64,000 bases of DNA from Enterobacter sp. kpr-6 (GCF_900116015.1 NZ_FOYH01000004.1:310001-374000), one strand, 5' to 3'. Numbered from the stretch's first letter, positions 44,703 through 59,372 are shown. The notes: generated by a model from the sequence alone, not told the origin. Numbers and translations: made by a program.

Positions 44703-47375
44703 TTACCCTTTATCGTTTGGATTGAGGGCCTCTGTCAACCGTTGTTGCACTTCCTTCTGGAGCACATTATTAAGGCCACGCCGATCGGCTGTGGCGATTA
44801 TAAATAAATCTTCTACTCGCTCACCAATTGTCGAAATTCTCGCCCCGTGGAGCGAAATCCCGAGGTCGGCGAAGACCTGTCCGACGCGGGCCAGGAGGCC
44901 GGGTTGATCGAGCGCAATGAGTTCTAAAAACGATTTCCGCTCGGTATGCGTGGGCAAAAAGTTTACTTCCGTATCGACGGTAAAATGACGCAGTTTGGCG
45001 GCCTGGCGGCGCGGCTGCGGTGGCTGCCAGCTACGCTGAGTGATGGCCTGCACCAGGCCCGCGTTAATCGCATCGTGACGATCCGGCGACAGCGGTTTGC
45101 CGTCCGGCTCCAGCACTATAAAGGTGTCCATCGCCATACCGTCGCGGGTGGTAAAAATCTGCGCGTCGTGCACGCTGAGATTGCGCCTGTCCAGTTCGGC
45201 ACAGACGGCAGCAAACAGATAAGGTCGGTCCGGGCTCCAGATAAAAATCTCCGTCCCCCCGCGCGTGGCCTGCGGACTTAACAGGATCAACGGCTGGCTG
45301 AGATCGTGCTTCAGCAAATGGCGCGCATGCCAGGCGAGTTGATTTGGGCTGTGGCGCACAAAATAGTTTGCCCGGCAGCGCGCCCAGATATGATGCAGCG
45401 CCTCTTCATCAATGTTATCCATTCGCAGCAGCGCCAGCGCCTGGATCTGGTGATGGCGCACGCGCTCACGCATATCCGGCGTGTTTTGCATCCCCCGGCG
45501 AAGCTGTTTTTCAGTGGCAAAGTACAGTTCGCGCAACAGACTCTGCTTCCAGCTATTCCACAAGGTTTCGTTAGTGGCACAGATATCGGCGACCGTCAGG
45601 CAGACCAGAAAACGCAGGCGGTTTTCTGTTTGCACCTCTTCGGCGAACTGTTTGATCACTTCGGGATCCTGAATATCACGCCGCTGTGCGGTGACCGACA
45701 TCAGCAGATGGTGGCGCACCAGCCAGGCAACCAGTTGGGTTTCCCGCGAGTTCAGACCGTGCAGTTCGGCAAATTTCAGCACGTCCTGCGCGCCGAGCAC
45801 CGAATGATCGCCGCCGCGACCTTTAGCGATATCGTGGAACAGGGCAGCAATCAGGATCAGCTCCGGATGGGTAAGGCGCGGCCACAGTTCTACGCACAGC
45901 GGATGCTTCTGACGGGTGGCTTCGTTGGCAAAACTTTCCAGTTTGAGCAGCACGCGGATCGTGTGTTCATCCACGGTATACGCGTGAAACAGATCGAACT
46001 GCATCTGGCCCACGATGTGTGACCACTGCGGCATGTAGGCCCATAAAACGCTGTGCCGGTGCATCGGCAGCAAGCCGCGGCTGACCGCGCCCGGATGGCG
46101 CAACATGCTGAGAAACAGCGAGCGCGCTTCGGGGATATAGCACAGCGGCTGCGTCAGATGGCGACGGGCATGACGCAGGTGACGCAGCGTGGTGGAGTAA
46201 ATGCCGGTAATGCTGCTGTTACGCACCATGATGTAAAACATGCGCAGGATCGCCTGCGGCTCGCGGATAAACAGCGTTTCGTCGCGCAGATCGATAAGCG
46301 TGCCGCGAAGCTGGAATTCATCATCAATGGCGCGCGGTTTTTCATCGGCGGTCAGCGCCAGAATCGCTTCGTCAAAAAGCTGGATCAGCATCTGGTTGAG
46401 TTCCGTCACCCGACGGGTCACGCGATAGAAATCTTTCATCATGTGCTCAACCGGCTGGTTGCCTTCGCCGCTGTAGTTCAGGCGCTGGGCGACGCTAAGC
46501 TGGCGGTCGAACAACAGGCGGTTGTCGTAGCGGGTGATTTCCAGATGCAGCGCAAAACGGATGCGCCACAGCAAATGCAGGCATTCGTTCAGTTCGTTAC
46601 GTTCGGCGGGGGTTAAAAAGCCGAAACCGACCATTTCACTGAGCGAAGTGGCACCGAAGTGACGGCGGGCGATCCACTGTAGCGTATGGATGTCGCGCAG
46701 GCCGCCGGGACTGTTTTTAATATCCGGTTCAAGGTTGTAGCTGGTGCCGTGATAGCGCTGGTGGCGTTCGTTTTGCTCGTCGAGCTTGGCGGCAAAGAAC
46801 TTTTCCGACGGCCAGAAGCCATCGCTGAAAATATGCTTTTGCAACTCCAGAAAGAGCGCCACATCACCAATCAGCAGGCGGGACTCAATCAGGTTGGTGG
46901 CGACGGTGAGATCCGATAACCCTTCCAGCAAACACTCTTCCAGGGTTCGCACGCTGTGCCCGACCTCCAGCCGCACGTCCCAGAGCAGCGTGAGCAGTTC
47001 GCCAATCTTTTGCGATTGTTCATCGGAGAGCTTTTTGCGGCTTAAGATCAGCAGGTCAATATCGGAGAGCGGATGCAGTTCGCCGCGACCGTAGCCGCCG
47101 ACCGCCACCAGCGCCGCATCGCTGACTTCACCGAAGCCATATTCCATCCACAGGCGCTGCAATAACTGATCAATAAATTCGGTGCGCGCCTCAATAAGCT
47201 GCTCAGCCGACAGGCCTTCATCAAAGACGTGTCCCACCCATTGCTGGAACGTATCGATGCGCGCTTTGATCCCCGCGCAATTCAGATCGTCCGCAGGCCA
47301 GGAAGAGGGATTGATGGGCTGGCCGGGAAGCGTGGGTGCCGTAAGGCTTAACTGCTCAGAGAGACTGTGGATCAT
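44703..47375 (-). CDS. glnD: Bifunctional uridylyltransferase/uridylyl-removing enzyme (PII regulator)
   Basis: Glutamine sensor that uridylylates PII proteins when nitrogen is scarce and removes UMP when glutamine is high. 890 residues from the ATG at 47373-47375, the E. coli length; a TTG five codons earlier is not needed. Nucleotidyltransferase motif [15 protein letters not shown] with D105 and D107. The central HD domain is marked by [14 protein letters not shown] (about 512-525). Two C-terminal ACT domains (about 705-780 and 815-890) bind glutamine. Confidence 0.98.
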   Translation of the reverse strand: MIHSLSEQLSLTAPTLPGQPINPSSWPADDLNCAGIKARIDTFQQWVGHVFDEGLSAEQLIEARTEFIDQLLQRLWMEYGFGEVSDAALVAVGGYGRGELHPLSDIDLLILSRKKLSDEQSQKIGELLTLLWDVRLEVGHSVRTLEECLLEGLSDLTVATNLIESRLLIGDVALFLELQKHIFSDGFWPSEKFFAAKLDEQNERHQRYHGTSYNLEPDIKNSPGGLRDIHTLQWIARRHFGATSLSEMVGFGFLTPAERNELNECLHLLWRIRFALHLEITRYDNRLLFDRQLSVAQRLNYSGEGNQPVEHMMKDFYRVTRRVTELNQMLIQLFDEAILALTADEKPRAIDDEFQLRGTLIDLRDETLFIREPQAILRMFYIMVRNSSITGIYSTTLRHLRHARRHLTQPLCYIPEARSLFLSMLRHPGAVSRGLLPMHRHSVLWAYMPQWSHIVGQMQFDLFHAYTVDEHTIRVLLKLESFANEATRQKHPLCVELWPRLTHPELILIAALFHDIAKGRGGDHSVLGAQDVLKFAELHGLNSRETQLVAWLVRHHLLMSVTAQRRDIQDPEVIKQFAEEVQTENRLRFLVCLTVADICATNETLWNSWKQSLLRELYFATEKQLRRGMQNTPDMRERVRHHQIQALALLRMDNIDEEALHHIWARCRANYFVRHSPNQLAWHARHLLKHDLSQPLILLSPQATRGGTEIFIWSPDRPYLFAAVCAELDRRNLSVHDAQIFTTRDGMAMDTFIVLEPDGKPLSPDRHDAINAGLVQAITQRSWQPPQPRRQAAKLRHFTVDTEVNFLPTHTERKSFLELIALDQPGLLARVGQVFADLGISLHGARISTIGERVEDLFIIATADRRGLNNVLQKEVQQRLTEALNPNDKG

Positions 47376-47411
47376 CGTGCGCCACCCCAATATAAGAAAA
47401 AACTATCACCA

Positions 47412-47436
47412 TAAAAAAAGCCGGCATTCGCCGGCT
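47412..47436 (-). terminator. Intrinsic terminator of map
   Basis: AGCCGGC / GCCGGCT stem (47419-47425 and 47430-47436) with a four-base loop and a run of seven T on the minus strand. It begins five bases after the map stop and lies before glnD, so glnD needs its own promoter or readthrough. Confidence 0.92.
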
Positions 47437-47441
47437 CTTTA

Positions 47442-48236
47442 TCATTCGTTGTGCGAGAGTATCGCCGGGATGGTGTCATCCTTGCGTAACGTCATTATTT
47501 CGCAGCCGTTCTCTGTCACCACAATAGTATGCTCGTATTGCGCCGACAAGCTCCGGTCTTTGGTTTTCACCGTCCAGCCATCTTTCATGGTGCGGATGCG
47601 GTAATCACCGGCATTGACCATCGGCTCGATAGTAAAGGTCATGCCCGCCTGAAGCACGACGCCGCCATCATCCGCATCGTAGTGCAGAACCTGCGGCTCT
47701 TCGTGGAAGACGCGGCCAATGCCGTGACCGCAATATTCACGCACCACGGAGAAGCCTTCGGCTTCCACAAACTTCTGGATTGCCGCGCCGATTGTGCGCA
47801 GACGAATACCCGGTTTGACCATTTTCAGCGCCAGGTAGAGGCTGTCCTGGGTGACGCGGCACAGACGCTCACCCAGAATAGTCGGCTTACCGACGATGAA
47901 CATTTTAGAGGTGTCACCGTGGTACTCGTCTTTAATAACGGTCACGTCAATGTTGACGATATCGCCGTCTTTCAGCAGCTTCTCGTCGTCCGGGATACCG
48001 TGGCACACCACTTCATTAATAGAGATGCAGACCGATTTCGGGAAACCGTGGTAGCCGAGGCAGGCGGAAACGGCGTGCTGCTCGTTGACGATGTAATCAT
48101 TACAGATGCGGTCGAGCTCGCCCGTGCTGATGCCCGGCTTGATGTAAGGCTCGATCATTTCCAGCACTTCTGCGGCCAGTTTGCCCGCAACGCGCATTTT
48201 TTCAATTTCTTCAGAAGTCTTCAGTGAGATAGCCAT
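47442..48236 (-). CDS. map: Methionine aminopeptidase, type I
   Basis: Essential enzyme removing initiator methionine from nascent proteins. 264 residues, E. coli length. H79 and metal ligands D97 and D108 are in place, with later ligands in CGHGIGRVFHEEP (H171), FTIEPM (E204) and the C-terminal EHTIVVTENG (E235). It diverges from rpsB. Confidence 0.99.
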   Translation of the reverse strand: MAISLKTSEEIEKMRVAGKLAAEVLEMIEPYIKPGISTGELDRICNDYIVNEQHAVSACLGYHGFPKSVCISINEVVCHGIPDDEKLLKDGDIVNIDVTVIKDEYHGDTSKMFIVGKPTILGERLCRVTQDSLYLALKMVKPGIRLRTIGAAIQKFVEAEGFSVVREYCGHGIGRVFHEEPQVLHYDADDGGVVLQAGMTFTIEPMVNAGDYRIRTMKDGWTVKTKDRSLSAQYEHTIVVTENGCEIMTLRKDDTIPAILSHNE

Positions 48237-48357
48237 GGATGCTGTCCATCGGTGTCGAGGTGATCGACAAGTATTGTCTAAGTGCGGTCAATGTTAACAG
48301 TCAGGGAAGGCCTGTGCCAAATTGAGAATCAAACGGCGCACATCATGCCAACATTTA

Positions 48358-48387
48358 TTGGAGTCAGAGCGGGATTTATGGTATAAA
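48358..48387 (+). promoter_or_regulatory. Promoter of rpsB-tsf
   Basis: TTGGAG (48358-48363), an 18-bp spacer and TATAAA (48382-48387) preceded by TGG, an extended -10. The following GCGCGCC is a GC-rich discriminator, the mark of promoters shut down by ppGpp/DksA in the stringent response. The predicted leader is about 160 bases. Confidence 0.75.
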
Positions 48388-48433
48388 GCGCGCCGGACTT
48401 CCGTTCCATTTCGTATACACAGAATGGACGTGA

Positions 48434-49282
<849 letters not shown>

Positions 49283-49334
49283 TAAGGCAAGCTCCCTGGA
49301 GCCCTTATTAACCAGGTAGTATCGAGTTTGGTTA

Positions 49335-49360
49335 GGGGGGCCTTTTTATGGCCCCTTTTT
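49335..49360 (+). terminator. Attenuating terminator between rpsB and tsf
   Basis: GGGGCC (49337-49342) and GGCCCC (49350-49355) form a stem with a seven-base loop followed by TTTTT (49356-49360). It lies inside the rpsB-tsf operon, so it most likely terminates part of the transcripts and sets S2 higher than, or independent of, EF-Ts. Confidence 0.75.
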
Positions 49361-49420
49361 CACTTTTAAATCTGTCTGGTCGTCGAGGCCGGGCAGGTCA
49401 AATCTCCCGAGGATTTTAGA

Positions 49421-50272
49421 ATGGCTGAAATTACCGCATCCCTGGTAAAAGAGCTGCGCGAACGTACTGGCGCAGGCATGATGGATTGCAAAAAAGCACT
49501 GACTGAAGCTAATGGCGACATCGAGCTGGCAATCGAAAACATGCGTAAATCTGGCGCGATCAAAGCGGCGAAAAAAGCAGGCAACGTGGCTGCTGACGGC
49601 GTGATCATCACCAAGATCGATGGCACTTTCGGTGTGATTCTGGAAGTTAACTGCCAGACTGACTTCGTTGCTAAAGACAGCGGCTTCCAGGCATTTGCTA
49701 ATAAAGTTCTGGATGCAGCAGTTGCTGGCAAAATCACTGACGTTGAAGTACTGAAAACGCAGTTCGAAGAAGAGCGTGTTGCCCTGGTTGCTAAAATCGG
49801 TGAAAACATCAACATCCGTCGCGTGTCTTCCCTGGAAGGCGAAGTGCTGGGTTCTTACCTGCACGGCGCACGCATCGGTGTTCTGATCGCTGCTAAAGGT
49901 GCTGACGAAGAACTGGTTAAGCAGCTGGCAATGCACGTTGCTGCAAGCAAGCCTGAGTTCGTGAAGCCTGAAGATGTGTCTGCTGAAGTGGTTGAGAAAG
50001 AGTACCAGGTTCAGCTGGACATCGCCATGCAGTCCGGTAAGCCGAAAGAAATCGCAGAGAAAATGGTTGAAGGCCGCATGAAGAAATTCACCGGCGAAGT
50101 GTCTCTGACCGGTCAGCCTTTCGTAATGGACCCGAGCAAAACCGTTGGCCAGCTGCTGAAAGAGCACAACGCTGACGTGACTAACTTCATCCGCTTCGAA
50201 GTGGGCGAAGGCATCGAGAAAGTTGAGACTGACTTCGCAGCAGAAGTTGCTGCCATGTCCAAGCAGTCTTAA
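49421..50272 (+). CDS. tsf: Elongation factor Ts
   Basis: Nucleotide exchange factor that recycles EF-Tu-GDP. 283 residues as in E. coli. The UBA-like N-terminal domain has [16 protein letters not shown]. The catalytic TDF contact is in [10 protein letters not shown] (about 79-84). The coiled-coil and core domains follow. GAGGATTTTAG provides the ribosome site. Highly expressed codon pattern. Confidence 0.99.
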   Translation: MAEITASLVKELRERTGAGMMDCKKALTEANGDIELAIENMRKSGAIKAAKKAGNVAADGVIITKIDGTFGVILEVNCQTDFVAKDSGFQAFANKVLDAAVAGKITDVEVLKTQFEEERVALVAKIGENINIRRVSSLEGEVLGSYLHGARIGVLIAAKGADEELVKQLAMHVAASKPEFVKPEDVSAEVVEKEYQVQLDIAMQSGKPKEIAEKMVEGRMKKFTGEVSLTGQPFVMDPSKTVGQLLKEHNADVTNFIRFEVGEGIEKVETDFAAEVAAMSKQS

Positions 50273-50283
50273 TCAATAAAAGG

Positions 50284-50308
50284 AGCCGCCTGAGGGCGGC
50301 TTCTTTTT
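50284..50308 (+). terminator. Intrinsic terminator of rpsB-tsf
   Basis: AGCCGCC / GGCGGCT stem with TGAG loop (50284-50301), followed by TCTTTTT. It starts 12 bases after the tsf stop and precedes pyrH. Confidence 0.93.
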
Positions 50309-50421
50309 GCAATCTGCATTCTAAAATCAGCAAAAGACCTATGTTGTTCGCGCTGGTTTGCGACGTATCATGTCGCCTGTATTACATCCCTCTCATTCGT
50401 TGACAGTCTCAGGAAAGAATC

Positions 50422-51147
50422 ATGGCTACCAATGCAAAACCCGTCTATAAACGCATCCTGCTCAAGCTTAGCGGCGAAGCGTTGCAGGGCACCGAAGGCT
50501 TCGGTATTGACGCAAGCATCCTCGATCGCATGGCACAAGAAATTAAAGAGCTGGTGGAATTAGGCATCCAGGTCGGCGTGGTCATTGGTGGTGGTAACCT
50601 TTTCCGTGGTGCCGGACTGGCAAAAGCGGGCATGAACCGCGTAGTGGGCGACCACATGGGTATGCTGGCTACCGTGATGAACGGCCTGGCGATGCGCGAC
50701 GCACTTCACCGCGCCTATGTGAACGCCCGTCTGATGTCGGCGATCCCGCTGAACGGCGTGTGTGACAATTACAGCTGGGCTGAAGCCATCAGCCTGCTGC
50801 GTAATAACCGTGTGGTGATCCTCTCCGCCGGTACAGGTAATCCGTTCTTTACTACCGATTCCGCTGCCTGCCTGCGCGGGATTGAGATCGAAGCAGACGT
50901 GGTGCTGAAAGCCACCAAAGTGGATGGCGTCTTTACGGCCGATCCGGCAAAAGATCCTGCTGCAACAATGTACGATCAACTGTCTTACAGCGAAGTGCTG
51001 GATAAAGAGCTGAAAGTGATGGATCTGGCGGCCTTTACGCTTGCCCGCGATCACAAATTGCCGATCCGTGTTTTCAACATGAATAAGCCAGGCGCACTGC
51101 GTCGCGTGGTCATGGGTGAAAAAGAAGGCACTTTAATCACGGAATAA
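50422..51147 (+). CDS. pyrH: Uridylate kinase
   Basis: Essential UMP kinase of the amino-acid kinase family, inhibited by UTP and activated by GTP. 241 residues, E. coli length. Phosphate-binding KLSGEALQG near 15-23 and [10 protein letters not shown] near 56-65. D-rich [13 protein letters not shown] near 171-183. GGAAAG precedes the ATG. Also reported in E. coli to take part in pyrimidine control of carAB. Confidence 0.98.
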   Translation: MATNAKPVYKRILLKLSGEALQGTEGFGIDASILDRMAQEIKELVELGIQVGVVIGGGNLFRGAGLAKAGMNRVVGDHMGMLATVMNGLAMRDALHRAYVNARLMSAIPLNGVCDNYSWAEAISLLRNNRVVILSAGTGNPFFTTDSAACLRGIEIEADVVLKATKVDGVFTADPAKDPAATMYDQLSYSEVLDKELKVMDLAAFTLARDHKLPIRVFNMNKPGALRRVVMGEKEGTLITE

Positions 51148-51309
51148 TTTCCGTGAGCGATAAATAAAGGTAAGATCCCGCTTTATTTTGACGTGGTTTT
51201 ACCCGGCACCTTTTGCGGTGTCATGAATTAAACGGGACTATACTTAGCACACCTTTTATGGCGTGACGGCGTGTGGTCTGCCTGAGACAAGTTTTCAAGG
51301 ATTCGTAAC

Positions 51310-51867
51310 GTGATTAGCGATATCAGAAAAGATGCTGAAGTACGCATGGAAAAATGCGTAGAAGCATTCAAAACCCAAATCAGCAAAGTGCGCACCGGTC
51401 GCGCTTCCCCAAGCCTTCTGGACGGTATTGTTGTGGAGTACTACGGTACGCCTACGCCGCTGCGCCAGCTGGCAAGCGTGACGGTTGAAGATTCCCGCAC
51501 CCTGAAAATTAACGTTTTCGATCGTTCCATGGGCCCGGCCGTTGAAAAAGCGATCATGGCGTCCGATCTCGGTCTGAACCCGAACTCCGCGGGCAGCGAT
51601 ATTCGCGTTCCACTGCCTGCGCTGACCGAAGAGCGTCGTAAAGATCTGATCAAAGTTGTTCGTGGTGAAGCAGAAGGCGCGCGCGTAGCTGTGCGTAACG
51701 TGCGTCGCGATGCGAACGATAAAGTGAAGGCACTGTTGAAAGATAAAGAGATCAGCGAAGATGACGATCGCCGTTCTCAGGACGACGTGCAGAAAATGAC
51801 TGACGCAGCCATTAAGAAAGTTGATGCCGCACTGGCGGATAAAGAAGCTGAACTGATGCAGTTCTGA
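51310..51867 (+). CDS. frr: Ribosome recycling factor
   Basis: Splits post-termination ribosomes together with EF-G. 185 residues; starts with GTG (51310), as in E. coli, with AAGGA upstream. The three-helix domain carries [15 protein letters not shown] near 27-41 and the hinge-flanking [13 protein letters not shown] near 102-114. A TATACT at 51239-51244 may be the -10 of its own promoter. A strong terminator follows. Confidence 0.98.
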   Translation: MISDIRKDAEVRMEKCVEAFKTQISKVRTGRASPSLLDGIVVEYYGTPTPLRQLASVTVEDSRTLKINVFDRSMGPAVEKAIMASDLGLNPNSAGSDIRVPLPALTEERRKDLIKVVRGEAEGARVAVRNVRRDANDKVKALLKDKEISEDDDRRSQDDVQKMTDAAIKKVDAALADKEAELMQF

Positions 51868-51883
51868 TTTCGCATGAACGATT

Positions 51884-51926
51884 AAAACGCCGCGCAGGAA
51901 ACCGAAAGGTTTGCTGGCGGCGTTTT
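51884..51926 (+). terminator. Terminator after frr
   Basis: AACGCCGC (51886-51893) pairs with GCGGCGTT (51917-51924), with an inner AAACC/GGTTT stem (about 51899-51911) and T-runs behind. A-rich before and T-rich after, so it could work in both directions, but only frr reads into it. Confidence 0.88.
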
Positions 51927-51962
51927 GCTTTTTATCCTCCAATAATCGGACGTCTCACCGCC

Positions 51963-53162
51963 ATGAAACAACTCACTCTCCTTGGCTCAACCGGCTCGAT
52001 TGGTTGCAGCACCCTCAATGTGGTTCGCCAGAATCCCGACCGCTTCTCTGTAACCGCGCTGGTAGCGGGCAAGAACGTCACCCGCATGATTGAACAGTGT
52101 CTGGAGTTCGCCCCGCGTTTTGCGGTAATGGACGATGAGGCCAGCGCCCGCGAGCTTAAAGAGGCGCTAAGGCAGCATGGCAGCCGCACAGAGGTCATGA
52201 GTGGTCAGCGGGCAGCCTGTGAAATGGCGGCGCTGGAAGAGGTGGATCAGGTCATGGCGGCGATTGTCGGCGCGGCGGGACTGGTGCCGACTCTGGCGGC
52301 AATCCATGCAGGTAAAACGGTACTCCTGGCAAATAAAGAGGCGCTGGTCACCTGCGGGCGTCTGTTTATGGAGGCGGTGAAGAACAGCGGGGCGCAACTT
52401 TTACCCGTAGACAGCGAACATAACGCCATTTTTCAGAGTTTACCGCAACCTTTCCAGCATAACCTGGGGTACGCTGATCTGGAGCAAAACGGTGTTCTCT
52501 CCATTTTGCTTACCGGGTCTGGTGGCCCATTTCGGGAAACGCCGCTGTCTGAACTGGCTACTATGACGCCTGATCAGGCGTGCCGTCATCCCAACTGGTC
52601 GATGGGACGTAAAATCTCCGTCGATTCTGCCACCATGATGAATAAAGGTCTGGAATACATTGAAGCGCGCTGGCTGTTTAATGCTTCCGCACACCAGATG
52701 GAAGTGCTGATTCACCCGCAATCGGTGATCCACTCCATGGTGCGTTATCAGGATGGTAGCGTGTTAGCTCAGTTAGGTGAGCCGGATATGCGCACGCCAA
52801 TTGCCCATACGATGGCATGGCCTGAACGCGTCACTTCCGGGGTGAAACCTCTCGATTTTTGTAAGCTGAGTGCGTTAACGTTTGTCGCGCCTGATTATGA
52901 GCGCTATCCCTGCCTGAAGCTGGCGATGGATGCGTTTGAACAAGGGCAGGCGGCGACCACGGCACTGAATGCTGCAAATGAGGTGACGGTTGCCGCATTT
53001 CTGGCGTCCGCTATTCGCTTTACCGATATCGCTGCCCTTAATCTGTCTGTTCTCGAACAAATGGATTTGCGCGAACCGCAAAGTATTGATGACGTACTGG
53101 CTGTAGATAGCGCCGCTCGTGAAGTCGCCGAAAAAGAGGTGATGCGTCTCGCAAGCTGGTGA
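51963..53162 (+). CDS. dxr: 1-deoxy-D-xylulose 5-phosphate reductoisomerase
   Basis: First committed enzyme of the MEP isoprenoid pathway; the target of fosmidomycin. 399 residues (398 in E. coli). NADPH motif GSTGSIG at 8-14; metal-binding D150 and E152 in [10 protein letters not shown]. The flexible loop and the SVIHSMV segment are conserved. It supplies IPP/DMAPP used downstream by IspU, the next gene. Confidence 0.98.
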   Translation: MKQLTLLGSTGSIGCSTLNVVRQNPDRFSVTALVAGKNVTRMIEQCLEFAPRFAVMDDEASARELKEALRQHGSRTEVMSGQRAACEMAALEEVDQVMAAIVGAAGLVPTLAAIHAGKTVLLANKEALVTCGRLFMEAVKNSGAQLLPVDSEHNAIFQSLPQPFQHNLGYADLEQNGVLSILLTGSGGPFRETPLSELATMTPDQACRHPNWSMGRKISVDSATMMNKGLEYIEARWLFNASAHQMEVLIHPQSVIHSMVRYQDGSVLAQLGEPDMRTPIAHTMAWPERVTSGVKPLDFCKLSALTFVAPDYERYPCLKLAMDAFEQGQAATTALNAANEVTVAAFLASAIRFTDIAALNLSVLEQMDLREPQSIDDVLAVDSAAREVAEKEVMRLASW

Positions 53163-53189
53163 TATTACGGCAACACGTGGTTGTGCTAT

Positions 53190-53218
53190 TTGTTAGCGTT
53201 GGGCTTCAGTGATATAGT
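53190..53218 (+). promoter_or_regulatory. Promoter in the dxr/ispU gap
   Basis: TTGTTA (53190-53195), exactly 17 bp, then TATAGT (53213-53218) with TG at 53210-53211 making an extended -10. This is the best-formed sigma70 promoter in the window. Transcription would start near 53225, about 125 bases before ispU, and meets a terminator within about 40-60 bases. Confidence 0.72.
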
Positions 53219-53261
53219 CTGCGCCACCTGTTTGTGGAGCATTAGCCCCATCAGGTCTGGT

Positions 53262-53287
53262 AAGCCGTGGTTTTACACGGCTTTTTT
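53262..53287 (+). terminator. Terminator/attenuator in the ispU leader
   Basis: AAGCCGTG (53262-53269) and CACGGCTT (53276-53283) enclose a six-base loop, followed by TTTTTT. It ends dxr transcripts but also lies downstream of the promoter at 53190, so some or most new transcripts would stop as an RNA of about 60 bases. Confidence 0.85.
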
Positions 53288-53348
53288 ATGTAAAGGCTTC
53301 AGTATTCCTGGCTACCGCTAAATCCTTTTCAGGGACTAATAACGCGTT

Positions 53349-54107
53349 ATGTTGTCTGCTAATCAACCATTAAGCGAAAATTTGCCAGCGCATGGCTGCC
53401 GTCATGTAGCGATAATTATGGATGGCAATGGTCGCTGGGCGAAAAGACAAGGGAAGATTCGGGCCTTTGGTCATAAAGCCGGGGCTAAATCTGTTCGCCG
53501 TGCGGTTTCTTTTGCTGCTAACAGCGGCATAGATGCATTGACGCTTTATGCCTTTAGCAGTGAAAACTGGAATCGTCCGGCGCAGGAAGTCAGCGCGCTG
53601 ATGGAACTGTTTGTATGGGCGCTAGACAGCGAAGTAAAAAGCCTGCACAAGCATAATGTACGTCTGCGCGTCATTGGCGATACCCGTCGTTTTAACGCAC
53701 GCTTACAAGAACGCATTCGTAAGGCCGAAGCCCTGACGGCACAAAACACCGGGCTGACGTTGAATGTTGCCGCGAACTATGGCGGACGTTGGGATATTAT
53801 TCAGGGAGTACAGCAACTCGCTGTTCAGGTTCAGGAAGGACTGTTACGTCCGGATGAAATTGATGAAGAGGCGCTGAGTAAGCAAATCTGCATGCATGAA
53901 CTGGCTCCCGTAGATTTAGTGATTAGGACAGGGGGAGAGCATCGCATTAGTAACTTTCTGCTTTGGCAAATTGCCTATGCCGAACTTTACTTTACAGATG
54001 TTCTTTGGCCCGATTTCGATGAACAAGACTTTGAAGGTGCGCTGCATGCCTTTGCCAATCGAGAGCGTCGTTTCGGCGGCACCGAGCCTGGTGGCGACAA
54101 AGCCTGA
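53349..54107 (+). CDS. ispU: Ditrans,polycis-undecaprenyl-diphosphate synthase
   Basis: Makes the C55 lipid carrier for peptidoglycan, O-antigen and other glycans by cis-condensation of eight IPP onto FPP (also called uppS). 252 residues. Catalytic D25 in [25 protein letters not shown] near 196-210 and the YGGRWDI segment are conserved. First gene of the dense cluster ispU-cdsA-rseP-bamA-skp-lpxD-fabZ-lpxAB-rnhB-dnaE. Confidence 0.98.
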   Translation: MLSANQPLSENLPAHGCRHVAIIMDGNGRWAKRQGKIRAFGHKAGAKSVRRAVSFAANSGIDALTLYAFSSENWNRPAQEVSALMELFVWALDSEVKSLHKHNVRLRVIGDTRRFNARLQERIRKAEALTAQNTGLTLNVAANYGGRWDIIQGVQQLAVQVQEGLLRPDEIDEEALSKQICMHELAPVDLVIRTGGEHRISNFLLWQIAYAELYFTDVLWPDFDEQDFEGALHAFANRERRFGGTEPGGDKA

Positions 54108-54119
54108 TGGGGGTAGCTT

Positions 54120-54977
54120 TTGCTGAAGTATCGCCTGATTTCTGCTTTTGTATTAATACCCATCGTTATTGCGGCCCTGTTTTTACTGCCGCCGGTGGGA
54201 TTTGCCATAGTCACGATCGCCGTGTGCATGCTTGCTGCATGGGAATGGGGGCAGCTTAGCGGCTTTACTTCCCGGACTCAGCGCGTCTGGCTTGCGGTGT
54301 TATGTGGACTGGTACTGGCCGCGATGCTACTGGCTATGCCTGAGTATCATCACGATGTGCATCAGCCGTTGGTTGAAGTCTCGTTATGGGCATCGCTGGG
54401 ATGGTGGATAGCTGCACTCTTGTTAGTGCTCTTCTATCCGGCTTCTGCGGGGATCTGGCGGCACTCAAAAGCGCTGCGCCTGGTGTTTGGTATTCTCACT
54501 ATCGTGCCCTTTTTTTGGGGAATGCTGGCGCTGCGCGCCTGGCACTATGATGACAACCATTACAGCGGAGCGGTGTGGTTGCTTTACATCATGATCCTCG
54601 TATGGGGTGCGGATTCCGGTGCGTATATGTTTGGTAAATTATTTGGCAAACATAAGCTGGCCCCTAAAGTTTCTCCCGGAAAAACCTGGCAGGGATTTAT
54701 TGGCGGGTTATTCACCGCCGCTGTGATATCGTGGGGCTATGGCGTGTGGGCAAACCTTGATGTTGCGCCTTCGGCCTTATTGATTTGCTCGATTGTGGCA
54801 GCACTTGCCTCCGTACTCGGTGATTTAACCGAAAGTATGTTTAAGCGTGAAGCCGGTATCAAAGATAGTGGTCACCTTATTCCAGGACATGGCGGTATAC
54901 TCGATCGTATCGACAGTCTGACAGCCGCCGTACCGGTGTTTGCCTGCCTGTTACTGCTGGTATTCAGGACGATTTAA
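54120..54977 (+). CDS. cdsA: Phosphatidate cytidylyltransferase
   Basis: Inner-membrane enzyme making CDP-diacylglycerol for all phospholipids. 285 residues, E. coli length, beginning with TTG (54120) read as [10 protein letters not shown]. About eight hydrophobic segments. The CDS signature spans about 239-267 (KREAGIKD, then [11 protein letters not shown]). Twelve bases after ispU, with a GGGGGT ribosome site. Confidence 0.97.
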   Translation: MLKYRLISAFVLIPIVIAALFLLPPVGFAIVTIAVCMLAAWEWGQLSGFTSRTQRVWLAVLCGLVLAAMLLAMPEYHHDVHQPLVEVSLWASLGWWIAALLLVLFYPASAGIWRHSKALRLVFGILTIVPFFWGMLALRAWHYDDNHYSGAVWLLYIMILVWGADSGAYMFGKLFGKHKLAPKVSPGKTWQGFIGGLFTAAVISWGYGVWANLDVAPSALLICSIVAALASVLGDLTESMFKREAGIKDSGHLIPGHGGILDRIDSLTAAVPVFACLLLLVFRTI

Positions 54978-54988
54978 CGGAAGGTTTT

Positions 54989-56341
54989 ATGTTGAGCATT
55001 CTCTGGAATCTGGCCGCGTTTATTATTGCGCTGGGCGTGCTAATCACAGTGCACGAGTTTGGTCATTTCTGGGTTGCTCGCCGTTGTGGTGTGCGGGTAG
55101 AGCGTTTTTCCATCGGTTTTGGTAAAGCGCTCTGGCGTCGCACCGATAAGCAGGGCACGGAATTTGTCATCGCGCTGATCCCGCTTGGCGGCTATGTTAA
55201 AATGCTGGATGAGCGCGTAGAGCCGGTGATACCTGAACTCCGCCATACCGCATTCAATAATAAATCCGTTGGGCAGCGTGCTGCCGTCATTGCTGCAGGC
55301 CCGATAGCCAATTTCCTTTTTGCGATCTTTGCTTACTGGCTGGTGTTTATCATCGGCGTCCCTGGCGTTCGTCCGGTTATCGGTGAAATAACGCCCAACT
55401 CTATTGCGGCATCTGCTCAAATTACGCCAGGTACGGAACTTAAAGCAATTGACGGTATCGAAACGCCTGATTGGGATGCTGTGCGTCTGCAACTGGTCTC
55501 CAAAATTGGTGACGAGAAGACGACAATCAGCGTAGCGCCATTTGGTGGCGATAGCCGACAGAACAAAACGCTGGATTTACGCCAATGGGCTTTCGAGCCT
55601 GACCGCGAAGATCCGGTTGCGTCACTCGGCATTCGTCCTCGTGGTCCTCAAATTGAACCGGTGCTTGCACAGGTGCAGCCAGATTCCGCTGCCAGCAAAG
55701 CAGGTTTGCAAGCGGGCGACAGGATCGTTAAAGTCGATGGTCAGCCGTTAGCGCAGTGGATGACGTTTGTTAACCTTGTGCGGGACAATCCCGGTACCTC
55801 GTTAGCGCTGGATATCGAAAGACAGGGAAGCCCCTTGTCTTTAACGTTGATACCAGATACAAAACCGGTTGGCGGCAAGGAAGAAGGGTTCGCAGGCGTG
55901 GTGCCTAAAATTATCCCGCTACCCGATGAGTACAAGACAATACGCCAGTACGGGCCGTTTAGCGCAATTGTTGAAGCCACGGATAAAACCTGGCAATTGA
56001 TGAAGCTGACGGTCAGTATGTTGGGGAAATTGATAACCGGTGACGTAAAACTGAACAACCTCAGCGGGCCGATTTCGATCGCTCAAGGGGCTGGGATGTC
56101 AGCGGAGTTTGGATTGATTTATTACCTGATGTTCCTTGCGCTTATCAGCGTGAACTTAGGGATTATCAATCTGTTCCCGCTACCCGTTCTTGATGGGGGT
56201 CATCTGCTATTTTTGGCGATTGAGAAGCTGAAGGGCGGGCCGGTATCCGAGCGAGTTCAAGACTTTAGTTATCGCATTGGCTCGGTTTTGCTGATGCTGC
56301 TAATGGGGCTTGCACTTTTCAATGATTTCTCTCGGTTATGA
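54989..56341 (+). CDS. rseP: Site-2 zinc metalloprotease RseP
   Basis: Intramembrane protease that cuts RseA after DegS, releasing sigma-E; also clears signal-peptide remnants. 450 residues, E. coli length. HEFGH zinc site at 22-26 in the first membrane helix and the third ligand D402 in LPVLDGGH near the C-terminus. Two periplasmic PDZ domains lie between (about 125-305). It links to degP and bamA in this window, both sigma-E targets. Confidence 0.98.
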   Translation: MLSILWNLAAFIIALGVLITVHEFGHFWVARRCGVRVERFSIGFGKALWRRTDKQGTEFVIALIPLGGYVKMLDERVEPVIPELRHTAFNNKSVGQRAAVIAAGPIANFLFAIFAYWLVFIIGVPGVRPVIGEITPNSIAASAQITPGTELKAIDGIETPDWDAVRLQLVSKIGDEKTTISVAPFGGDSRQNKTLDLRQWAFEPDREDPVASLGIRPRGPQIEPVLAQVQPDSAASKAGLQAGDRIVKVDGQPLAQWMTFVNLVRDNPGTSLALDIERQGSPLSLTLIPDTKPVGGKEEGFAGVVPKIIPLPDEYKTIRQYGPFSAIVEATDKTWQLMKLTVSMLGKLITGDVKLNNLSGPISIAQGAGMSAEFGLIYYLMFLALISVNLGIINLFPLPVLDGGHLLFLAIEKLKGGPVSERVQDFSYRIGSVLLMLLMGLALFNDFSRL

Positions 56342-56352
56342 GAGTTAGTTAG

Positions 56353-58779
<2,427 letters not shown>

Positions 58780-58886
58780 TTGTTCTGAGCAAAGGACTGC
58801 ATATGCAGTGTAGCGATGGCAGCGGTTCGCCCTGCCACGCAAAGAATGGTACCTGCGGGTACATTTGGGATGGTAAGGAGTTTATA

Positions 58887-59372
58887 GTGAAAAAGTGGTT
58901 ATTAGCTGCCGGTCTGGGTCTTGCGATGGTAACGTCTGCACAAGCTGCTGACAAAATTGCAATCGTAAACATGGGTAACCTGTTCCAACAGGTCGCGCAG
59001 ACTACAGGCGTTTCTAAAACGCTGGAAAACGAGTTCAAAGGCCGTGCCGGTGAACTTCAGAAAATGGAAAACGACCTGCAATCTAAAATGCAGCGTTTAC
59101 AGTCCATGAAAGCAGGCGCAGATCGCTCTAAGCTGGAAAAAGACGTTATGTCTTCACGCCAGTCTTTCTCTCAGAAAGCACAGGCTTTCGAGCAGGATCG
59201 TCAGCGTCGTTCCAACGAAGAGCGCGGCAAACTGGTTAACCGTATCCAGACTGCTGTGAAAAAAGTGGCAGCTGACCAGAGCATCGACCTGGTTGTTGAC
59301 GCAAACACCGTTGCTTACAACAGCAGTGATGTAAAAGATATCACCGCTGATGTGCTGAAACAGGTTAAATAA
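58887..59372 (+). CDS. skp: Periplasmic chaperone Skp
   Basis: Trimeric jellyfish-shaped chaperone that carries unfolded outer-membrane proteins to BamA. 161 residues beginning with GTG (58887), with TAAGGAG seven bases upstream. The open frame extends 28 codons further but lacks a signal peptide at its start. Signal 1-20 (ends AQA). Long helical tentacles about 40-130 with charged heptads, then the beta body VDLVV-type segment and [12 protein letters not shown]. Confidence 0.98.
   Translation: MKKWLLAAGLGLAMVTSAQAADKIAIVNMGNLFQQVAQTTGVSKTLENEFKGRAGELQKMENDLQSKMQRLQSMKAGADRSKLEKDVMSSRQSFSQKAQAFEQDRQRRSNEERGKLVNRIQTAVKKVAADQSIDLVVDANTVAYNSSDVKDITADVLKQVK

Noticed and set aside
58803-58886. 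In-frame 28-codon extension upstream of skp
   Set aside because: The signal peptide begins at the GTG at 58887 with a strong Shine-Dalgarno. An upstream start would put a Cys-rich hydrophilic stretch before the signal.
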